Part shown: positions 20,590-33,348 of the stretch, in pieces
How positions within the stretch are numbered: position 1 is the stretch's first letter
Layout of the letters: every line of letters begins with the position of its first letter
Assembly (NCBI GenBank): GCA_025506515.1
Contig: CM046443.1
Location: forward strand, 25,145,560 to 25,209,559
DNA: 64,000 nucleotides
Origin: Flaveria trinervia
Lineage: Eukaryota > Streptophyta > Magnoliopsida > Asterales > Asteraceae
Direction: 5' to 3'
Made by a program: the position numbers and the translations under genes
The notes under the pieces: generated by a model
What the model was told of the DNA's origin: nothing
Seen by the model: the letters and a program-made list of their open reading frames with translations, nothing else
The model's database searches: none

Positions 20590-23318
20590 TGTCACACCCT
20601 CAAAATCCACTTGAGGAGTTTTACCGCGAGGCGTGTGAACAAACCAAGATCACAGTCAATATTTACTCAGAACGACTCTATATGCCATAATTTAAATAAA
20701 ATCAACCAAGGTACAAACTTTAAACAGTGCGGAAGCGTTTTGAAAACAAGTCAAAGAAATAAAAGTATAACCATGGCAAAACATGTGCCAACCCAAAAGA
20801 GTAAACAAATAGTCATTAAAATGCTAAAATTGTCTTGAAGATCGAGTCTTAGAATGCAGTGAACCATGCAGTGCTCCTATGGCAAGCAAGCTAATGACCT
20901 GAGAATAGCATACTAAAATGTCAACACAATGGTTGGTGAGTTCAAGAGATATTCAAACATAAACAGTTTAATAATAGAGATATACAAGCAGCGCATTGTA
21001 ACAGATAGCTAGTCCATTAACAATAAATATTATTTCATAGTGATTTCGCAATTGAAGCTGACTGTATTACGTTGTTGCCTCCTACCACGACTTAACAGGT
21101 CGTGACAATGTTCATTGGGACAACTTGCACCCAGTTGACCTCGAGTCACACAGGTGGGGCTCGTCAGACCCAATAGTACTACCCAAATTTCCCCGCTATT
21201 CAATATTAACAATTCGAAAGTGTGAGGACTTTTCCATGATATCAACACTATATAATATTGTACACAACTTGAATATATAAAGCGTTCGGGATTTACCAAT
21301 ATGCTATCTCCCCCAAAAGAGATTAAATAAAAGTGGGGCATGAACTCACCTGATATGCGTACAGATACTTAGAGTTTGACTTGTCAAACAGAATAGACAG
21401 ACAACCTTTAGAGGTTACCTAGATCATATAAGTACATGAGTACGTGTAATCAAAGAACATGTGAAACCCTAAGTACACTACAACCAAGGACTCAAGATTT
21501 CAAACAAAACAGACATGTTTGACCCAGTTGACCCGTTTGACCCGTTGGTGACTTTATGTGTTGTAAACCATTCAAGTAATCATACACATATATCATACAT
21601 AATTAACATTCAAATAGATCATATGTAAGCTATATCACCCAGGTGTATCACTTTAATCATCATACAACCAAGTATCATACAAGTCATGCGAATCTAGAAC
21701 ATTAACATATCCACTAGTTATAACACAAATAACATGTCACACAAAGATCAAACCACTCACCACATGCCATGTGAAGCCACTCACGACTTCACATCCTAAA
21801 CCTTGCCAATCCTACTAAGTAGGGGCCTCAGATTCGCACGCGTGTATGATGATCATAACCATATTCATTAACCATATGCATTGCATTCAACAACATCACA
21901 ACAATCAATTACCAATCCCAAACATGATGTCCTACTACTAATCAACATCCAAATCATACATGATCATAAATGTCCAAATATCATTCATGATTACCCCGGC
22001 ATCAAATACAACCAAATTACCATGTTCTACCACATTAGAATCTATCCATGATCATACTAACATGCTCCTAACATCCCAAACATGTTCAAGCTACCATTTT
22101 TCAGACTTTATGCAAATAAAGTTTCCCTTTTGGGAAAGTACATCCCAACATCTATCAACCACCCAATGTATTCCTGAATTCATCTCAAGCTCATAACAAT
22201 ATCTAGACATGATACACATTACCTAATCACCATAATCTAACAATCTTCATGAACAAAAGTTTCTACTTTTGGCAAGCTATGAACAACAACATCCATTCAA
22301 GGATTTCTAGCATTCATAACAACAATCTAGCATCTAATCATCATCATGAACACATCCATAACATCAATCCATCACTAGATCATCATTACATGCAAAATAA
22401 AGTTACTATTATTAGTAACCTATAAACACCAACTTCAATTCGCCAATTTCTTGCAAAATCAATGTAACCTAGCATTCATACAACCTACTAATCATCATAC
22501 ATTCATCAAACAATCATCAACTTCACATAATCATGCCATTTTCAAACTAGGGTTTGCTTCATAATCAAAGTTCATGATCAATCCACTAAAAACATACAAT
22601 TCATGCATAATCGACGTTAACTAACATGTATTCAATCTAACTAACATACTAACATCATCAAACAACATCAAATTCGACCCCATGAAGACCAATTTCGCAA
22701 CTAGGGTTCGGCCACCATGAACAACCCACAAAACTTGTAAAAATCTAACCTTTAAACGTGTGTTAACTTGCAATTGATGATTCCTACGTGTTGTATGCCT
22801 TGTAATCGAACCAAATTGATGCTTTGATGCTTGTTCTTGGTCGAATTCGCAATGGTGAGGGGTTGAGAGATGTGTTTGCGGCCGAATGGGGGGTGGGAAT
22901 TAGGGTTTGGGTGTTTTGTTTAATTTTAATTTCCATATTTACCCTTTAAGCCCTTGTAATTTGTATTTTATAAAAACTAGGCTTTAAAATCTTTGTAAAG
23001 TGTTTTTAACTTAATATATAAAGATACAAACTAATGAAAATCATAATATATCTTATCCTTATAAAAACACAAGACATACGAATAAATAGGCACGTTTCCG
23101 CGTTACGCGATTAATTTTCTTAATTATTATTTTAAAACATGCAAACACATAAACATAACACAATAATCACATAATCAATTAGATTCTCATTAATTTAACA
23201 TTATCCATTATTATTAGGTCACCAACGTTAACGACAACTAGTGTGTGTTTACGACATGTGTATGCAAGACTTAACGGGACTAACGGAGTTTGGTAACGGA
23301 AATTTACCGGATGTCACA
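20590..23318 (-). mobile_element. Solo LTR S (gypsy-type), inserted in B ORF2
   Basis: Ends tgtcacaccc and ggatgtcaca, flanked by the perfect 5-bp duplication TGATG (20585-20589, 23319-23323). Read on the minus strand it starts TGTGACATCC and ends GGGTGTGACA, typical of Ty3/gypsy LTRs that I associate with Asteraceae Tekay-like elements (from memory). There is no primer site, polypurine tract or pol, so it is a solo LTR left by LTR-LTR recombination. Length 2,729 bp. Reading frames inside it (for example 21030-21341 on the minus strand) have no recognisable product. Confidence 0.9.
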
Positions 23319-25379
23319 TGATGAAACAAGAAGCTAGAATAAAAAGGCTGAGAGAAGATGCTCAATGCAACAATGAAGTCATTGATGCTCTACTTGATAA
23401 GGAGTCTGAGCTTAAAGAGTCAGCAGAAACTGAAAAGGAAGAAAAAGAAAGGATGATGATGAAGCTTGAACAAGCAAATAACTCTATGTTTGCTCAATCA
23501 AATGTGATAAAAAGAAAAGAAGAAGAGATTGAGCAACTCAAAATGAAGATCTATGCGTTAGAGTCAAATGCTGATATTTCAACTGTTCAAACAAAACAAT
23601 CTGTTGAGGCATCAAAAGAGCTAATTCAGTACTCATGGAAGAGAAAGTATCTTGGTGTTGCAAAGAAAAAGATGACAACTGATGAAAGTTCTTTCAAGAA
23701 ACAAAAGCTCACATCTCCTGAACACACACCTTCAGTAGATTTATCTACTGTGAAGTCTATCTCTCACCAGGATGATGATAGTGATGAAGAGTGGAAAGAG
23801 CTAATCAAGGAAGACTCTCCAACAGATCAAGAAGTCTTAAAGGCTGATGATCTTCTGACTTCCAAAGACATATTAAAAGAGAGGCCTGAATCAACCATGT
23901 TCATGACACTCATAAACCATAGTTTCCCTTATGACATGGTTGAGAGGCTAAACATGACTGAGATGAAGAATCTGTTGAAAGAATTTGAGCTTGCATGCTT
24001 TATGATTCCAAATTATGACTATGAAGCTTTCAACACCTTTAAATCCATCCAGAAGATAAAGAAGGAGTTGGGACATTGTGACACAACTAAGCTAAGTAAA
24101 TACAACATGACTTGCTGGTTACAAGGCCATAACTACAAACCACATGAGCTTAAGGGAAGGTCAGTAGGAGAACTTAGAAGGATGATGGAGCATGTGATGA
24201 AAGTTGAGCTGGATACTGGAGTAAAATTCAGAACTGAAGCTCCACATCCATCTTATGAGCAACAAAGCAAACTTCCTGCTGAACCTATAACAGTTGAATC
24301 TAAAGATCAGCCCAACGGGAAGGACAAATTGATCAGAGAGCTAAGAGAAGTAATACCGGGCAAAGTATGGCCACTTGGCACTACAGTGAAGGAGATAACT
24401 AAACAGAAATTGATACAACTAATAGACCACCTCACAACTCCTAGTTCTATGGAAGAGAATAGGATCATGGCCTAGAAATATGATCCAGACTGGGATTGTG
24501 CTATTATTAAAAGAACATCTGGAAGAGTTGAATACTTCCATGATGTATTTTCAGTGGTGAGTCTGCTAGGGAATGACATCAAAGATCTTCAAAGCCTGAT
24601 CATTTGCAATTATCCAATTCATTCTAGAGGAAGAGACTTCTCAACTCTAGTGGGAAAGTTCAAAACTAAACTTAAGATGATGTCCTCAGAGAAGCTAAAA
24701 GAGAAGATGTTGAGCATTAGAAGAGAATCAAAGGGCTTAAAAGATACAAGTCTAATGCCTTAGAATCTGTAGATGATGAATTCTTGAAGAGGGTTGGCTA
24801 CAAAAGTAGACCTACAGCAGCAATCAAATGCATTGAAGGGACTCAATTCATATATCCTATAACTGAATGGGGTTATGTTGAGAAAACAAAGGAGTTGGTG
24901 CTGCTAAGAAATGCTGAAAACAAGAAAGCTGACCGGATCAGGATCTTTGATCCTGTGGAAATAAAATTACTTCATCCCAGCTACACCTCGTACCTTGATG
25001 ACAAATTCTTTCCCAAGCTGGCTGATGAAAAAGCACAAAATGATTTGTTCATGCATGTCCATGTGATACAAGTGATTGACAAATTACATGCCAAAGCCTA
25101 CAAAAGAAGATTCAATGCTGGACTGCTGAAGGGAACAACTTTTGATGAATTCACAGAATTCAGAATTTCAGAGCAAGATGAGCTAGAAGTGGTGAATAAC
25201 AACAGTGTGTTAGACACACTCACTACAGAGGAAGATGTTCTGGGGATAAGCTTGAGACTCTGAAGAAGTTCAACAAGATGAAGATCAGCTACAAGTATGA
25301 TGATCAGAAGACTGCTGTGTCTTACTTCTACAACAAGAACATTGCCAGAGTCAAGGAGCTTTCTGTTTTGAAGGATTGA
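23319..25379 (+). pseudogene. Element B ORF2, 3' part
   Basis: After S, the same frame resumes at AAA CAA GAA (23324) in a long heptad-rich coiled coil (to about 23590), then a Lys/Glu-rich region and the C-terminal domain. That domain includes RTSGRVEYFHDVF (after a TAG near 24475) and IRIFDPVEI at about 24940-24965. The IRIFDP motif is shared with A (IRVFDPM) and C (FRVFDSM). A frameshift lies near 24763 and another near 25260; the natural end is probably the TGA at 25377-25379. Intact, ORF2 would be about 1,200 codons. Confidence 0.8.
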
Positions 25380-25395
25380 TTACAAGGATCTAAGC

Positions 25396-25409
25396 CTAAG
25401 GGGGAGTAT
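25396..25409 (+). promoter_or_regulatory. Element B polypurine tract
   Basis: ctaagggggagtat lies directly before the 3' LTR start, the usual plus-strand primer position. Confidence 0.9.
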
Positions 25410-26322
25410 TGTTAGATCTAGGACTTATAGGTCTAGATCAATTTGTATAGGCTTAGAACTTTAATCAATTCTTGTAATAAATATTTTTAATTGTCATTTA
25501 TTATGCATGCACTAATTATATATGCTAACCCATATATGTGTGTTGTGGATAATTACAGGTACAAACATTATTCTTGGTCAAATTTTGAAATTGACCAAGT
25601 GTAAGAAACATCTACGGATGAACATTTTGTTCTTCCGTAGATATGTTTCTTACAAGTAACATTACATCCATAGATCTTCTATGGATAAACAACCATAACT
25701 GAAGAACAAGTTTGCTTCGGAAGTACATATTTTCTATGGAAGAACAAGATTTCTACGGAAGAACAAAACGTCTACGGAAGAACAAGACTTATATGGAAGA
25801 ACAAATTCCTATGGAAGACACTATTCCTACGGAGTCCAAACACTTGTAAAATGCAAGTGTTACAAGTCAACAAGTCAACAAAGCAGTTATGCGAATCCCA
25901 AGAAATTCGATGATTCCTTAACTGACACAAATCAAATCCCAAGAGATCCAGTGTTTCCTATAACAGAAACATCATTGTCTATATATATGGATCCTAGGTT
26001 TCAATTCAAGGATGCTTGTTTTAGACGATTGATTGAACAACAACAGCATAGCAATACGACAATCACCATCTCTCAACCAAACCCTAGCAGCCATCACATC
26101 ATAACAAACTTTGATATCATTCATTCATTATTTTGTAATCATTAACAAATTTTAATGAAATACATATTATTCATTAATTGTGTTTCTGTTAGTGTGTTCT
26201 TGAATATTTATTGATAATTAAAGTTATTACAAACAATTAAACCAAATTAACGTTGATTCCGCAAACGTTGACTTGCCATTAACCGACACTGATAATTCCT
26301 GATTGCGATCCTTGGATTCACA
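25410..26322 (+). repeat. Element B 3' LTR
   Basis: Starts tgttagatctagg and ends ggattcaca, 913 bp, followed by the AGTTG target copy. It matches the 5' LTR along its length, including the inverted repeat, the tandem keyword array (about 25735-25830) and the TATA region, with scattered differences. The translation at 25951-26145 is LTR sequence, not a gene. Confidence 0.95.
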
Positions 26323-26327
26323 AGTTG

Positions 26328-28518
26328 CCAATGCATGTTACACTATAAATCGAGTCTTGGTAGTAAAACGTCATGGTAAGACACGTTACGAGCTACTTCA
26401 ACGATGTAAGACAAATCTAGATTACCTCGAACCGTTTGGGGCACCTTTGCACTCTTTTGAAGAAAACTCAGGAAGGCAAGTTCAGCGATAAGGTTGAAGA
26501 AGGAATTTTCCTAGGATACAACATACCGAATAAGAGAGTTTACAACATTTCAACAGGTCAGGTAGAAGTGTGGTGTAACTTGGACATTCAGAGATACACC
26601 ACACCCCTAGCCAGAAAAGGACCTGCATTCTTTTTCGATTATGATGGATTCTTTAAGTCCTTCAACATCCCTCTCTCTAATGCTGAAGACGAGTTAGCAA
26701 CCAAGATGATGTATGAGGTCTTAAACACACCACCCCTAGACTCAATAACATCCGGCTCTCAAGGCCAGTCTTCTAGTAACTTAGAGGGAGCACTGGAGGT
26801 AAGTGACTCCTCTTCAAACGATGAAGAAGTGGAAAATGTTTAGGTTGATTAGGAGGAACAAGTTCTAACTACTACAAGTACACACGCATCAGATGTTGAT
26901 GCCTTTAACACTTTGGAACCCCAAACTCCCACTGCCTCAAATACTGAACCTATGGTTCAAAATCTGGATAATGAGGTATTTGTACCCACCACTCCTAGAT
27001 CTCGTCTAAATGTTTGTCATCCTCTGGACAATGTCATAGGGGATGTACAATCAGGAGTATAGACAAGAATGAGCTATATTCGGCTGATTATGCCTCAGTC
27101 ATGGAAAAAGGATATCTTCACGACGGTGCTTATCAATGTTTTGTGTCTCAATTTGAGCCAAAATATGTAAGTGATTCCTTGAACGATGAGGCTTGGGTGT
27201 GTGCCATGCAAGAAGAACTTCTTCAATTCAAGAAGATAGGTGTGTGGACTCTGGTGGACAGACCTAAAGGTGCTAATGTCATTGGCACTAAATGGGTTTT
27301 AAAATGCAAGAAGGATGACCAAGGGGTCATTATCAGAAACAAGGCTCGACTTGTAGTTCAAATATTTTGACAAGTCGAGGGAATCCATTACAACGAAGTG
27401 TTTGCACCCATGGCAAGAATGGAAGCCATCCGTATCTTCCTAGCCTATGCATCATATATGAAGATTAAAGTATATTATCTTGATGTGAAAAATGCATTCC
27501 TTCATGGTGAAATCCGAGCAACAGTGTATGTTAGTCAACCCGAGGGATTTGAGGATCCGTATCATCGGGACAGAGTTTACAAGCTGGACAAGGCTCTATA
27601 CGGGCTTCATCAAGCCCCCAGAGCCTGGTATGAGAAGTCTCGACTCATCTTGTGAAACACGGGTTTCAAAGAGGAGTGATTGATTGTACATTTTTTATCA
27701 AAGAAAAGGATGATGACTTACTGCTTGTATAGATCTATGTTGATGACATAATCTTCGGTTCCAAGAACGAAGACTTATGTAAAGAATTTGAAGTAGTAAT
27801 GAAGGCTGAATTTGATATGAGTGCCATGGGAGAGATGAAATTCTTTGTCGGGTTACAGGTGGATCAGACACCGTAGGGGATATTTCTACATCAGACAAAG
27901 TATGTAGGCGATATTCTCAGTTGGTTTGATATGGATAATGCTTCAGCAGCTGGGACTCCACTTGCAACAAACCATGATATAGCGCCCGACGAGAATGGTG
28001 ATCTGGTGGATGCTACCATGTATCGAGGCATGATTGGATCTCTCATGTATCTAACTGCCTCATGACCTGACATCATGTACGCAACGTGTCTCTGCTCAAG
28101 ATATCATGCGAAACTAAAAGTCAACAATCTAGTTGGAGTCAAAAGGACATTTCGTTATCTGAAGCTGAATATGTTGCTGCGGCAAGCTTCTGTTCTCAAA
28201 TCATCTGGATTCAACAGCAAATTCGGGACTACGATTTGAAATTCTCTAACACTCTTATATTGTTGATAATTTTGCTCCTATACCCGTAACTAAAAATCCG
28301 GTCCAACATCTTAAGACCAAACACATCGGCATTAAATATCACTTTATACGTGATTGTTTAGAAAAGAATTTAATCGCTATTGTTAAAATTAATATGGATT
28401 TTCAACGCGCTGACCTCTACACAAAAGCCTTTGATAAACCACGTTTTCTATATCTGTTAGAGGTCAACGGTATTAAAAAGAAAAGTGATGTGATTTCCGA
28501 CGATGACAGTACTTAGTC
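26328..28518 (+). pseudogene. pol: Element A pol, 3' part (integrase end, RT, RNase H)
   Basis: Resumes with ANACYTINRVLVVKRHGKT, then the integrase C-terminal region with frame changes (FLGYNIPNKRVYN near 26510). The reverse transcriptase has IGTKWVLKCKKDDQG, VYYLDVKNAFLHG (catalytic Asp kept), ALYGLHQAPRAWYE and YVDDIIFGS (about 27737), with a TAG just before the YVDD segment. RNase H from about 28020 has stops in several places and ends near 28516. The catalytic residues look normal, so decay is through frame breaks, not active-site changes. Confidence 0.88.
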
Positions 28519-29238
28519 TGACAAGTAGATTTCATTTTACTTTTATTTTTTTTTTTATTTTATTTTTTCTTATATTAATTTTATTTCTTCGCCTATTAAA
28601 ATCCTAAAAGAAAAACTTTTTCGGTTTTATATTTTTAGGGGAGAATAGGTTAAGTTTAATAGGTTACGTTGGTATTTAATTTCAAAAAGAAAGAGAGAAG
28701 AGGGAGGAGGACATGCAAGCTAAGAGAAATGAGATCGTATCCGTGATACTGATTCAACGACTATAGAAAATGATAGTACACAGGAACAAATAGTTTGGAC
28801 TTTGAAAGAAGAACTTGTTAAAATGCAAAATTCAAAGTATAAGTCTGAGAAGTCTAAGTAAGAATAAATGGAAAAATGATAGTAAAACTAGCTACTACTA
28901 AGGTAACATGGAGAAAGTAGACCTAGATGTTGCTAGACCATTAGATGATGTGTCGGTAGATTCAACACAATAGATAAGTAGACCTCGTTGGTGATTTCAA
29001 GATCAAACTAAGTTGTTCAACAAGCTATGGGTTATCATCTTATCCCTGGTTAACACAATCAACAGAGTTCCAATAAGGGGCGACGAGCAAAATAAATGCC
29101 ATAAATATGTGCGGATAACCATAAAATGAGCAAAGCACATGATGAAAAATGCAAAAAGCAATCCAGCTAATAACCTATGTTGTTGGTGTTATCTGTGCAA
29201 AAAGAATAAAATTGCTCAAACAAGAAGATAGGTTGTCT

Positions 29239-29345
29239 GCCTCTCTGCTGTGCGGTGGCACTGACCTGAGGATAAGCATAACCTAAATATTCTAGAATTT
29301 ATTGGTGTTTGCACCTCTTTGCTGTGTAGTGGGACTGACCTGAGG
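29239..29345 (+). ncRNA. Conserved hairpin pair, element A
   Basis: A1 (29239-29270): CCTC-TCTG-CTGTGC-GGTG-GCACTG-ACCT-GAGG, with 4-bp outer stem and inner stem pairing except one T/T. A2 (29314-29345): CCTC-TTTG-CTGTGT-AGTG-GGACTG-ACCT-GAGG, with a weaker inner stem. Flanks aggtt (29229) and aacct (29280-29284) extend A1. Compared with C, inner-stem base pairs change on both sides together (GTAC/GTAC to GTGC/GCAC), and the outer stem CTCC/GGAG becomes CCTC/GAGG. Confidence 0.7.
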
Positions 29346-29467
29346 CTTAGCATCTCTTTGAAAGCTCAAGAATAGTTTCTTCTTGAATACTACCTGTAGA
29401 CCGCTCAAAAATCTTTGTTGAAATAATTAAACCTTAAATCATCACCAATCTGTGTCAAAAGTCTGTG

Positions 29468-29500
29468 TATGGATTTAAGAGGACAAGTATACTGACAATC
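29468..29500 (+). promoter_or_regulatory. Conserved post-hairpin block, element A
   Basis: tatggatttaagaggacaa, an AT stretch, then caatc, aligned with the blocks in B and C. Element D inserted 15 bp beyond its end. Confidence 0.6.
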
Positions 29501-29515
29501 ATCGTGGCTCCAACT

Positions 29516-30245
29516 TGTTGGACCAAAAAAACCAATGAGCCTGATCAGAAAAACCTCTAAGTCCCACAGACATTACAACTGCTGAAAAGATCACAACAGC
29601 TGAAGACATCAGCTGATTACAAGGTCTGAAGACAAAGTCTAAAGACAAGAACTGAAGACTACTACTGAAGACAAAGTTTGAAAGTAAAGAACTAAAGACA
29701 AAGTCTGAAGCTATCAGCTGAAGACAAAGTCTGAAAGTAAAGTACTGAAGACAAAGTCTGAAGAACAAAGTCTGAAGAACAAAGACTGAAGACAAAGACT
29801 GAAGACCAAAGTGATCAGTAGTTGTGATGGTTTCCTTTCAGTACTTGTAATTTACTTTTCAGTAGTTATAGTTTCAGTAGTTTAGTTTCAGTAGTTTTAT
29901 GTTTTTGTACTTAAGCATTCTCTGAGATGTAATCAGTAGTTGAGAACATTCTCAGTAGTTTGCATAGTTTCAGTAGTTTGAATAATTCTGTTAGATGTCA
30001 CTATCAAGTGACATCAGCAGACGTCACATATCCTATATAAGGAATGTTGACCTAATTGTAAAGTGTGACATTGAGCCACCACGAAAGCATATTAATGAAA
30101 TATCTCTTTTGCAGAATACTCTTTTTCTATAACCATTTACTGTTACATTGAATATCAATTGTGTTCTTGTGAATTGTTTAATTTGTTGTTCGTACTCCGC
30201 TGCAATACTCTCTAATCAATCAAACTTAGATCACTGGTCCTAACA
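29516..30245 (+). repeat. Element D 5' LTR
   Basis: Starts tgttggacc and ends cctaaca, 730 bp. U3 is filled by variants of ctgaagacaaagt and cagtagttt (29560-29960), the D keywords. Nearer the TATA box (tatataag, about 30034) is a perfect 9-bp inverted repeat gatgtcact/agtgacatc (29994-30015), followed by agacgtcacat, an ACGT-core (bZIP-type) motif. Confidence 0.93.
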
Positions 30246-30247
30246 AA

Positions 30248-30259
30248 TGGTATCAAAGT
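30248..30259 (+). promoter_or_regulatory. Element D primer-binding site
   Basis: tggtatcaaagt, a mutated form of tggtatcagagc, two bases after the LTR end (CA, then aa). Confidence 0.8.
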
Positions 30260-30475
30260 AAGGTTAATCATTGATCGATCTAACAATTGATCATTGAAAC
30301 TGCTATTCGATATCTAAGTTTGATTGAATTAGCATATTTGCAAGAATTGGTTATAGATCATTGAATTTCTGCTGCTTTCGTTTATCTGCTTTGAGTTTTC
30401 TCTTGGTTCATATTGAGTTTGTTGTGTTTTGCACTAAATCAGTTAAAACTTAATTAAATTTGGTTGAATCTGAGA

Positions 30476-33348
30476 ATGACTACTCCTTCTAATGACCCTC
30501 ACAATACCGGTTCCTCAACCAAGCCTCCGATGCTGGTTAGGACTGAGTATAACATATGGCAATGAAGAATGCTTCATCACCTGTCTGTTAACAGTTTAGG
30601 TTGTTGGACATCTGTGGTACATGGTCCACACAAGCCTATGGTGAACAATCCGGAAACCAACCAAATCGTTCCGAAGAAGAAGGAACAATACTCAGATGAG
30701 GATCGAAAACTGTTTGAGATTGATGCTAAAGCGCATGGAATTCTGGCCATGGCACTGCCGAATGAAATCTATTCTGGGCTTATGCATCATGAAACTGCTC
30801 ATGACCTCAGGAATGCATTGAAGGAACAATTTCGTGGAACAGATGAGGTCTTAGCAAACAACAGAGAAATCCTTGCCCAACAATATGAGACATTCTCTCA
30901 TAGGAAGGGTGAGTCACTGACTCAACAGTTTGAGCGTTTTTCCTGTTTGATCTCTGAGCTGAAAATGGTCAAACATGAATACACTAATAGTCAGATGAAC
31001 AACAGATTCCTCAGATCACTGCCTGAGAGATGGGACACATATACCATTGCCCTACGCTTCAGTGCAAATCTGGATAGTCTATCTCTCACCCAACTCCATG
31101 GGAAACTGCTTACATTTGAAAGAGAGATAGAGCAGAAAAGGAAACTGGCATCATCAGGAAAGCTCACTGATGACTTTGTACCAGGGAACACTGTCTTGGT
31201 TGGTCATGAGTCAGAATATGCTGCATCAGAAAGCAATTATGATGAGCATATAGATTTCTCCTCAAACGGTTCAGATCATGCATTTGTTAGTGTTGACAGT
31301 CAGTCAGGCTGTAATAGTGACAATTGTGTTTCATTATGGATGATTTAAAGGGTATTGCTGATGATGACTTAGAAGAGATGGATATTCTGAGCCAAATGGC
31401 TTTGATTAATATCAGATCTCAAAAGTTCTACAAAAGAACTGGTAGGAAATTCTCAGAACTCACTAGCAAAACCAAAGTTGGTTTTGAAAAGAGTAAGTTG
31501 AGGTGTCACAAATGCCACAGGCTTGGACACTTTGCAAGAGAGTGTAGATCATCTGGATCTAACTCCTCTGCACCATTTGTGACTTTTCCAAGCAATAGTC
31601 CACAAAACAGAGGGCAACATCCTGCTAGTTCTGGTCATCATTCACAACCTAAATCTCCTGCATATTTTGTCCCTCAGGGTTCAATGTCATATCTATATCC
31701 CTGCTATTACATGCCACACCCAAATCCGGTTCAAGTTTCTAATGCACAACAACCTCAAGCCCTACCTGAGCCTCTACCATCTCAATCATCTCAATCACAA
31801 CCTCATCACAGCTTCTTCACCCCTGGTATTGTTGACTGGAGCAGTTTACCAGATGATCTCTCTGGTAATGAGCAATTATTTGCTGGTGATGGTCAACATG
31901 GTGGTGAACATCCTTTTAGGAATCTAGCTCTCATGGCCCTGGAATCTACTGATAGTTCATGCTCCAATGCATCTTCATCACAGGTAACCCAGGTATCCTC
32001 TGAGGCTAAGGCCAAGCTATGTTCTGAATCTTGCATAGCTGCATTTATCTCTATTAGAGAGGCAAATGTAGCTTTAATAAATCAAAACTAGAGCTTGAGC
32101 AAACCCTTTCCATAAGAAAAGCTGAATATGAGTCTGTCCTTAGGATAAAGATGATGAGATTTATAAGCTTAAATGCCAATTAAATGATGAAAAGGCTAAG
32201 CTAGAGGTCATTCTTGAGACCATAGAGATCTCAAAGAAAAACTTGCAGTTACCCAAGTTGAGTGTGACCGTTGGGTATCATCCTGCAAGGGATTTGAAAT
32301 GCTGCTCAGCAAGCAATCTGCTTCGAATGTGAAGTTTGGAATAGGTTATAACCACATTGCACCACCTACAGATTTTACTCCAAAACCAATAGTAAAATCT
32401 GAAGGTGAAAGTAATTTCCAAACCACATCATCATGTGCATCATCCTCAAGTGATCACCCAAAATCACAAGATGAAATCAGTGTTGATACCTCAGCAAATC
32501 AATTGGCTGATGGGTTAACTACTGATAAGCACATGAAGCTGAGTACTTCAGATGTTATCCCTCAAAGTACTCAAGTACTGAAGGGCAAGTCACAACATCT
32601 GAAAAGCATTTCAAATCAGCTGAAATAAAAGGATTAACAACTGCTAATAGAGAATAGCTGAAAAACAAGTCTTCAGTTGTTACAGATCCTTCAGTACTAA
32701 ATAAAAGTACTGAAAGGAGGAAAGTACTGAAGAGCACACCTTCAGTAGTTTCCACATCAGCATTGATCACTCCAGATGAAGAATAAGCCATGTGAAATAT
32801 GTGGTAAATTCAATCATCTTTCTGATGAATGTTGGTACAGAAAGGGTTCCAAACTCAACAGAGATAACTCATTAAAATCCAGATGGATGAAATGAAAAAT
32901 GAGTTTGAGACTAAGTTTGTACCACAGTCATCCCTTTGTGATAACCCTAAGCCTTTAACCAAATCCAAAAAGAAGGATAGGGTTTATCATAAAACAGCTG
33001 ATAGTGCTCCTCATGATAACATCAGACTAAGTCTGTGAATTTTAAGGAGGAAATGGTGGGTCACAGGAACTCATCAAACACAAGTACTGATATGTCATAA
33101 GAGCTGAAAGCTTTAGCTACAAATCAGACACAACTTGTTATGATGGTTCAACATTTGTTGGGGAGAGTTAACCAACTAGATGCACCTGTGATCAAACCAC
33201 TGAAAAGGCATTCCAAGCCCAATCCAAGGATCCATTTCAGCACCATCTCCTTCTTCATCAGCTGTTAATCATAAAACAATTTATGGTTAAATCTGTTGAT
33301 GAAAACAGACCCAAAACCAAAAAGGTTTGGGTCTCAAAACCTAACTAG
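30476..33348 (+). pseudogene. gag: Element D gag (broken)
   Basis: Starts at ATG 30476 (MTTPSNDPHNTG). Codon 29 of this frame is a TGA where copia Gag usually has Trp; the frame then stays open to 31346 across the capsid (UBN2-type) domain. A frameshift near 31330 leads to the segment with the first knuckle CHKCHRLGHFAREC (about 31505-31545) and a Pro/Gln/Ser-rich tract. Further breaks follow near 32090-32300. The linker at 32560-32765 repeats the D keyword (gtactgaag, ttcagtagttt). The second knuckle is CEICGKFNHLSDEC near 32785-32826. It ends KVWVSKPN-stop at 33348. Confidence 0.88.

Larger units (their letters stand above)
9027..26322 (+). mobile_element. Element B (Ty1/copia with ORF2), inserted in A
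   Basis: B has two similar LTRs (9027-9928, 25410-26322), a perfect primer site, gag, pol, spacer, ORF2 and a polypurine tract. The target duplication is AGTTG at 9022-9026 and 26323-26327. Gross length is 17.3 kb, of which 2.73 kb is the nested solo LTR S, so the element itself is about 14.6 kb. That is very long for copia and fits SIRE/Maximus-like elements with an additional ORF (lineage call is inference). gag, pol and ORF2 all carry stops and frameshifts. Confidence 0.95.
28519..29510 (+). other. Element A spacer after pol (part 1)
   Basis: Mostly non-coding. A 40-codon open patch without its own ATG (about 28735-28863, STQEQIVWTLKEELVKMQN) looks like a coiled-coil remnant. The hairpins (29239-29345) and the conserved block (29468-29500) follow. 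The spacer resumes at 54094 beyond element D. Confidence 0.6.
26323..29515 (+). mobile_element. Element A, middle segment
   Basis: Continuation of A between B and D: integrase C-terminus, reverse transcriptase, RNase H and the first part of the spacer after pol. It starts with the second AGTTG copy and ends with the first CAACT copy (29511-29515). Confidence 0.9.
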
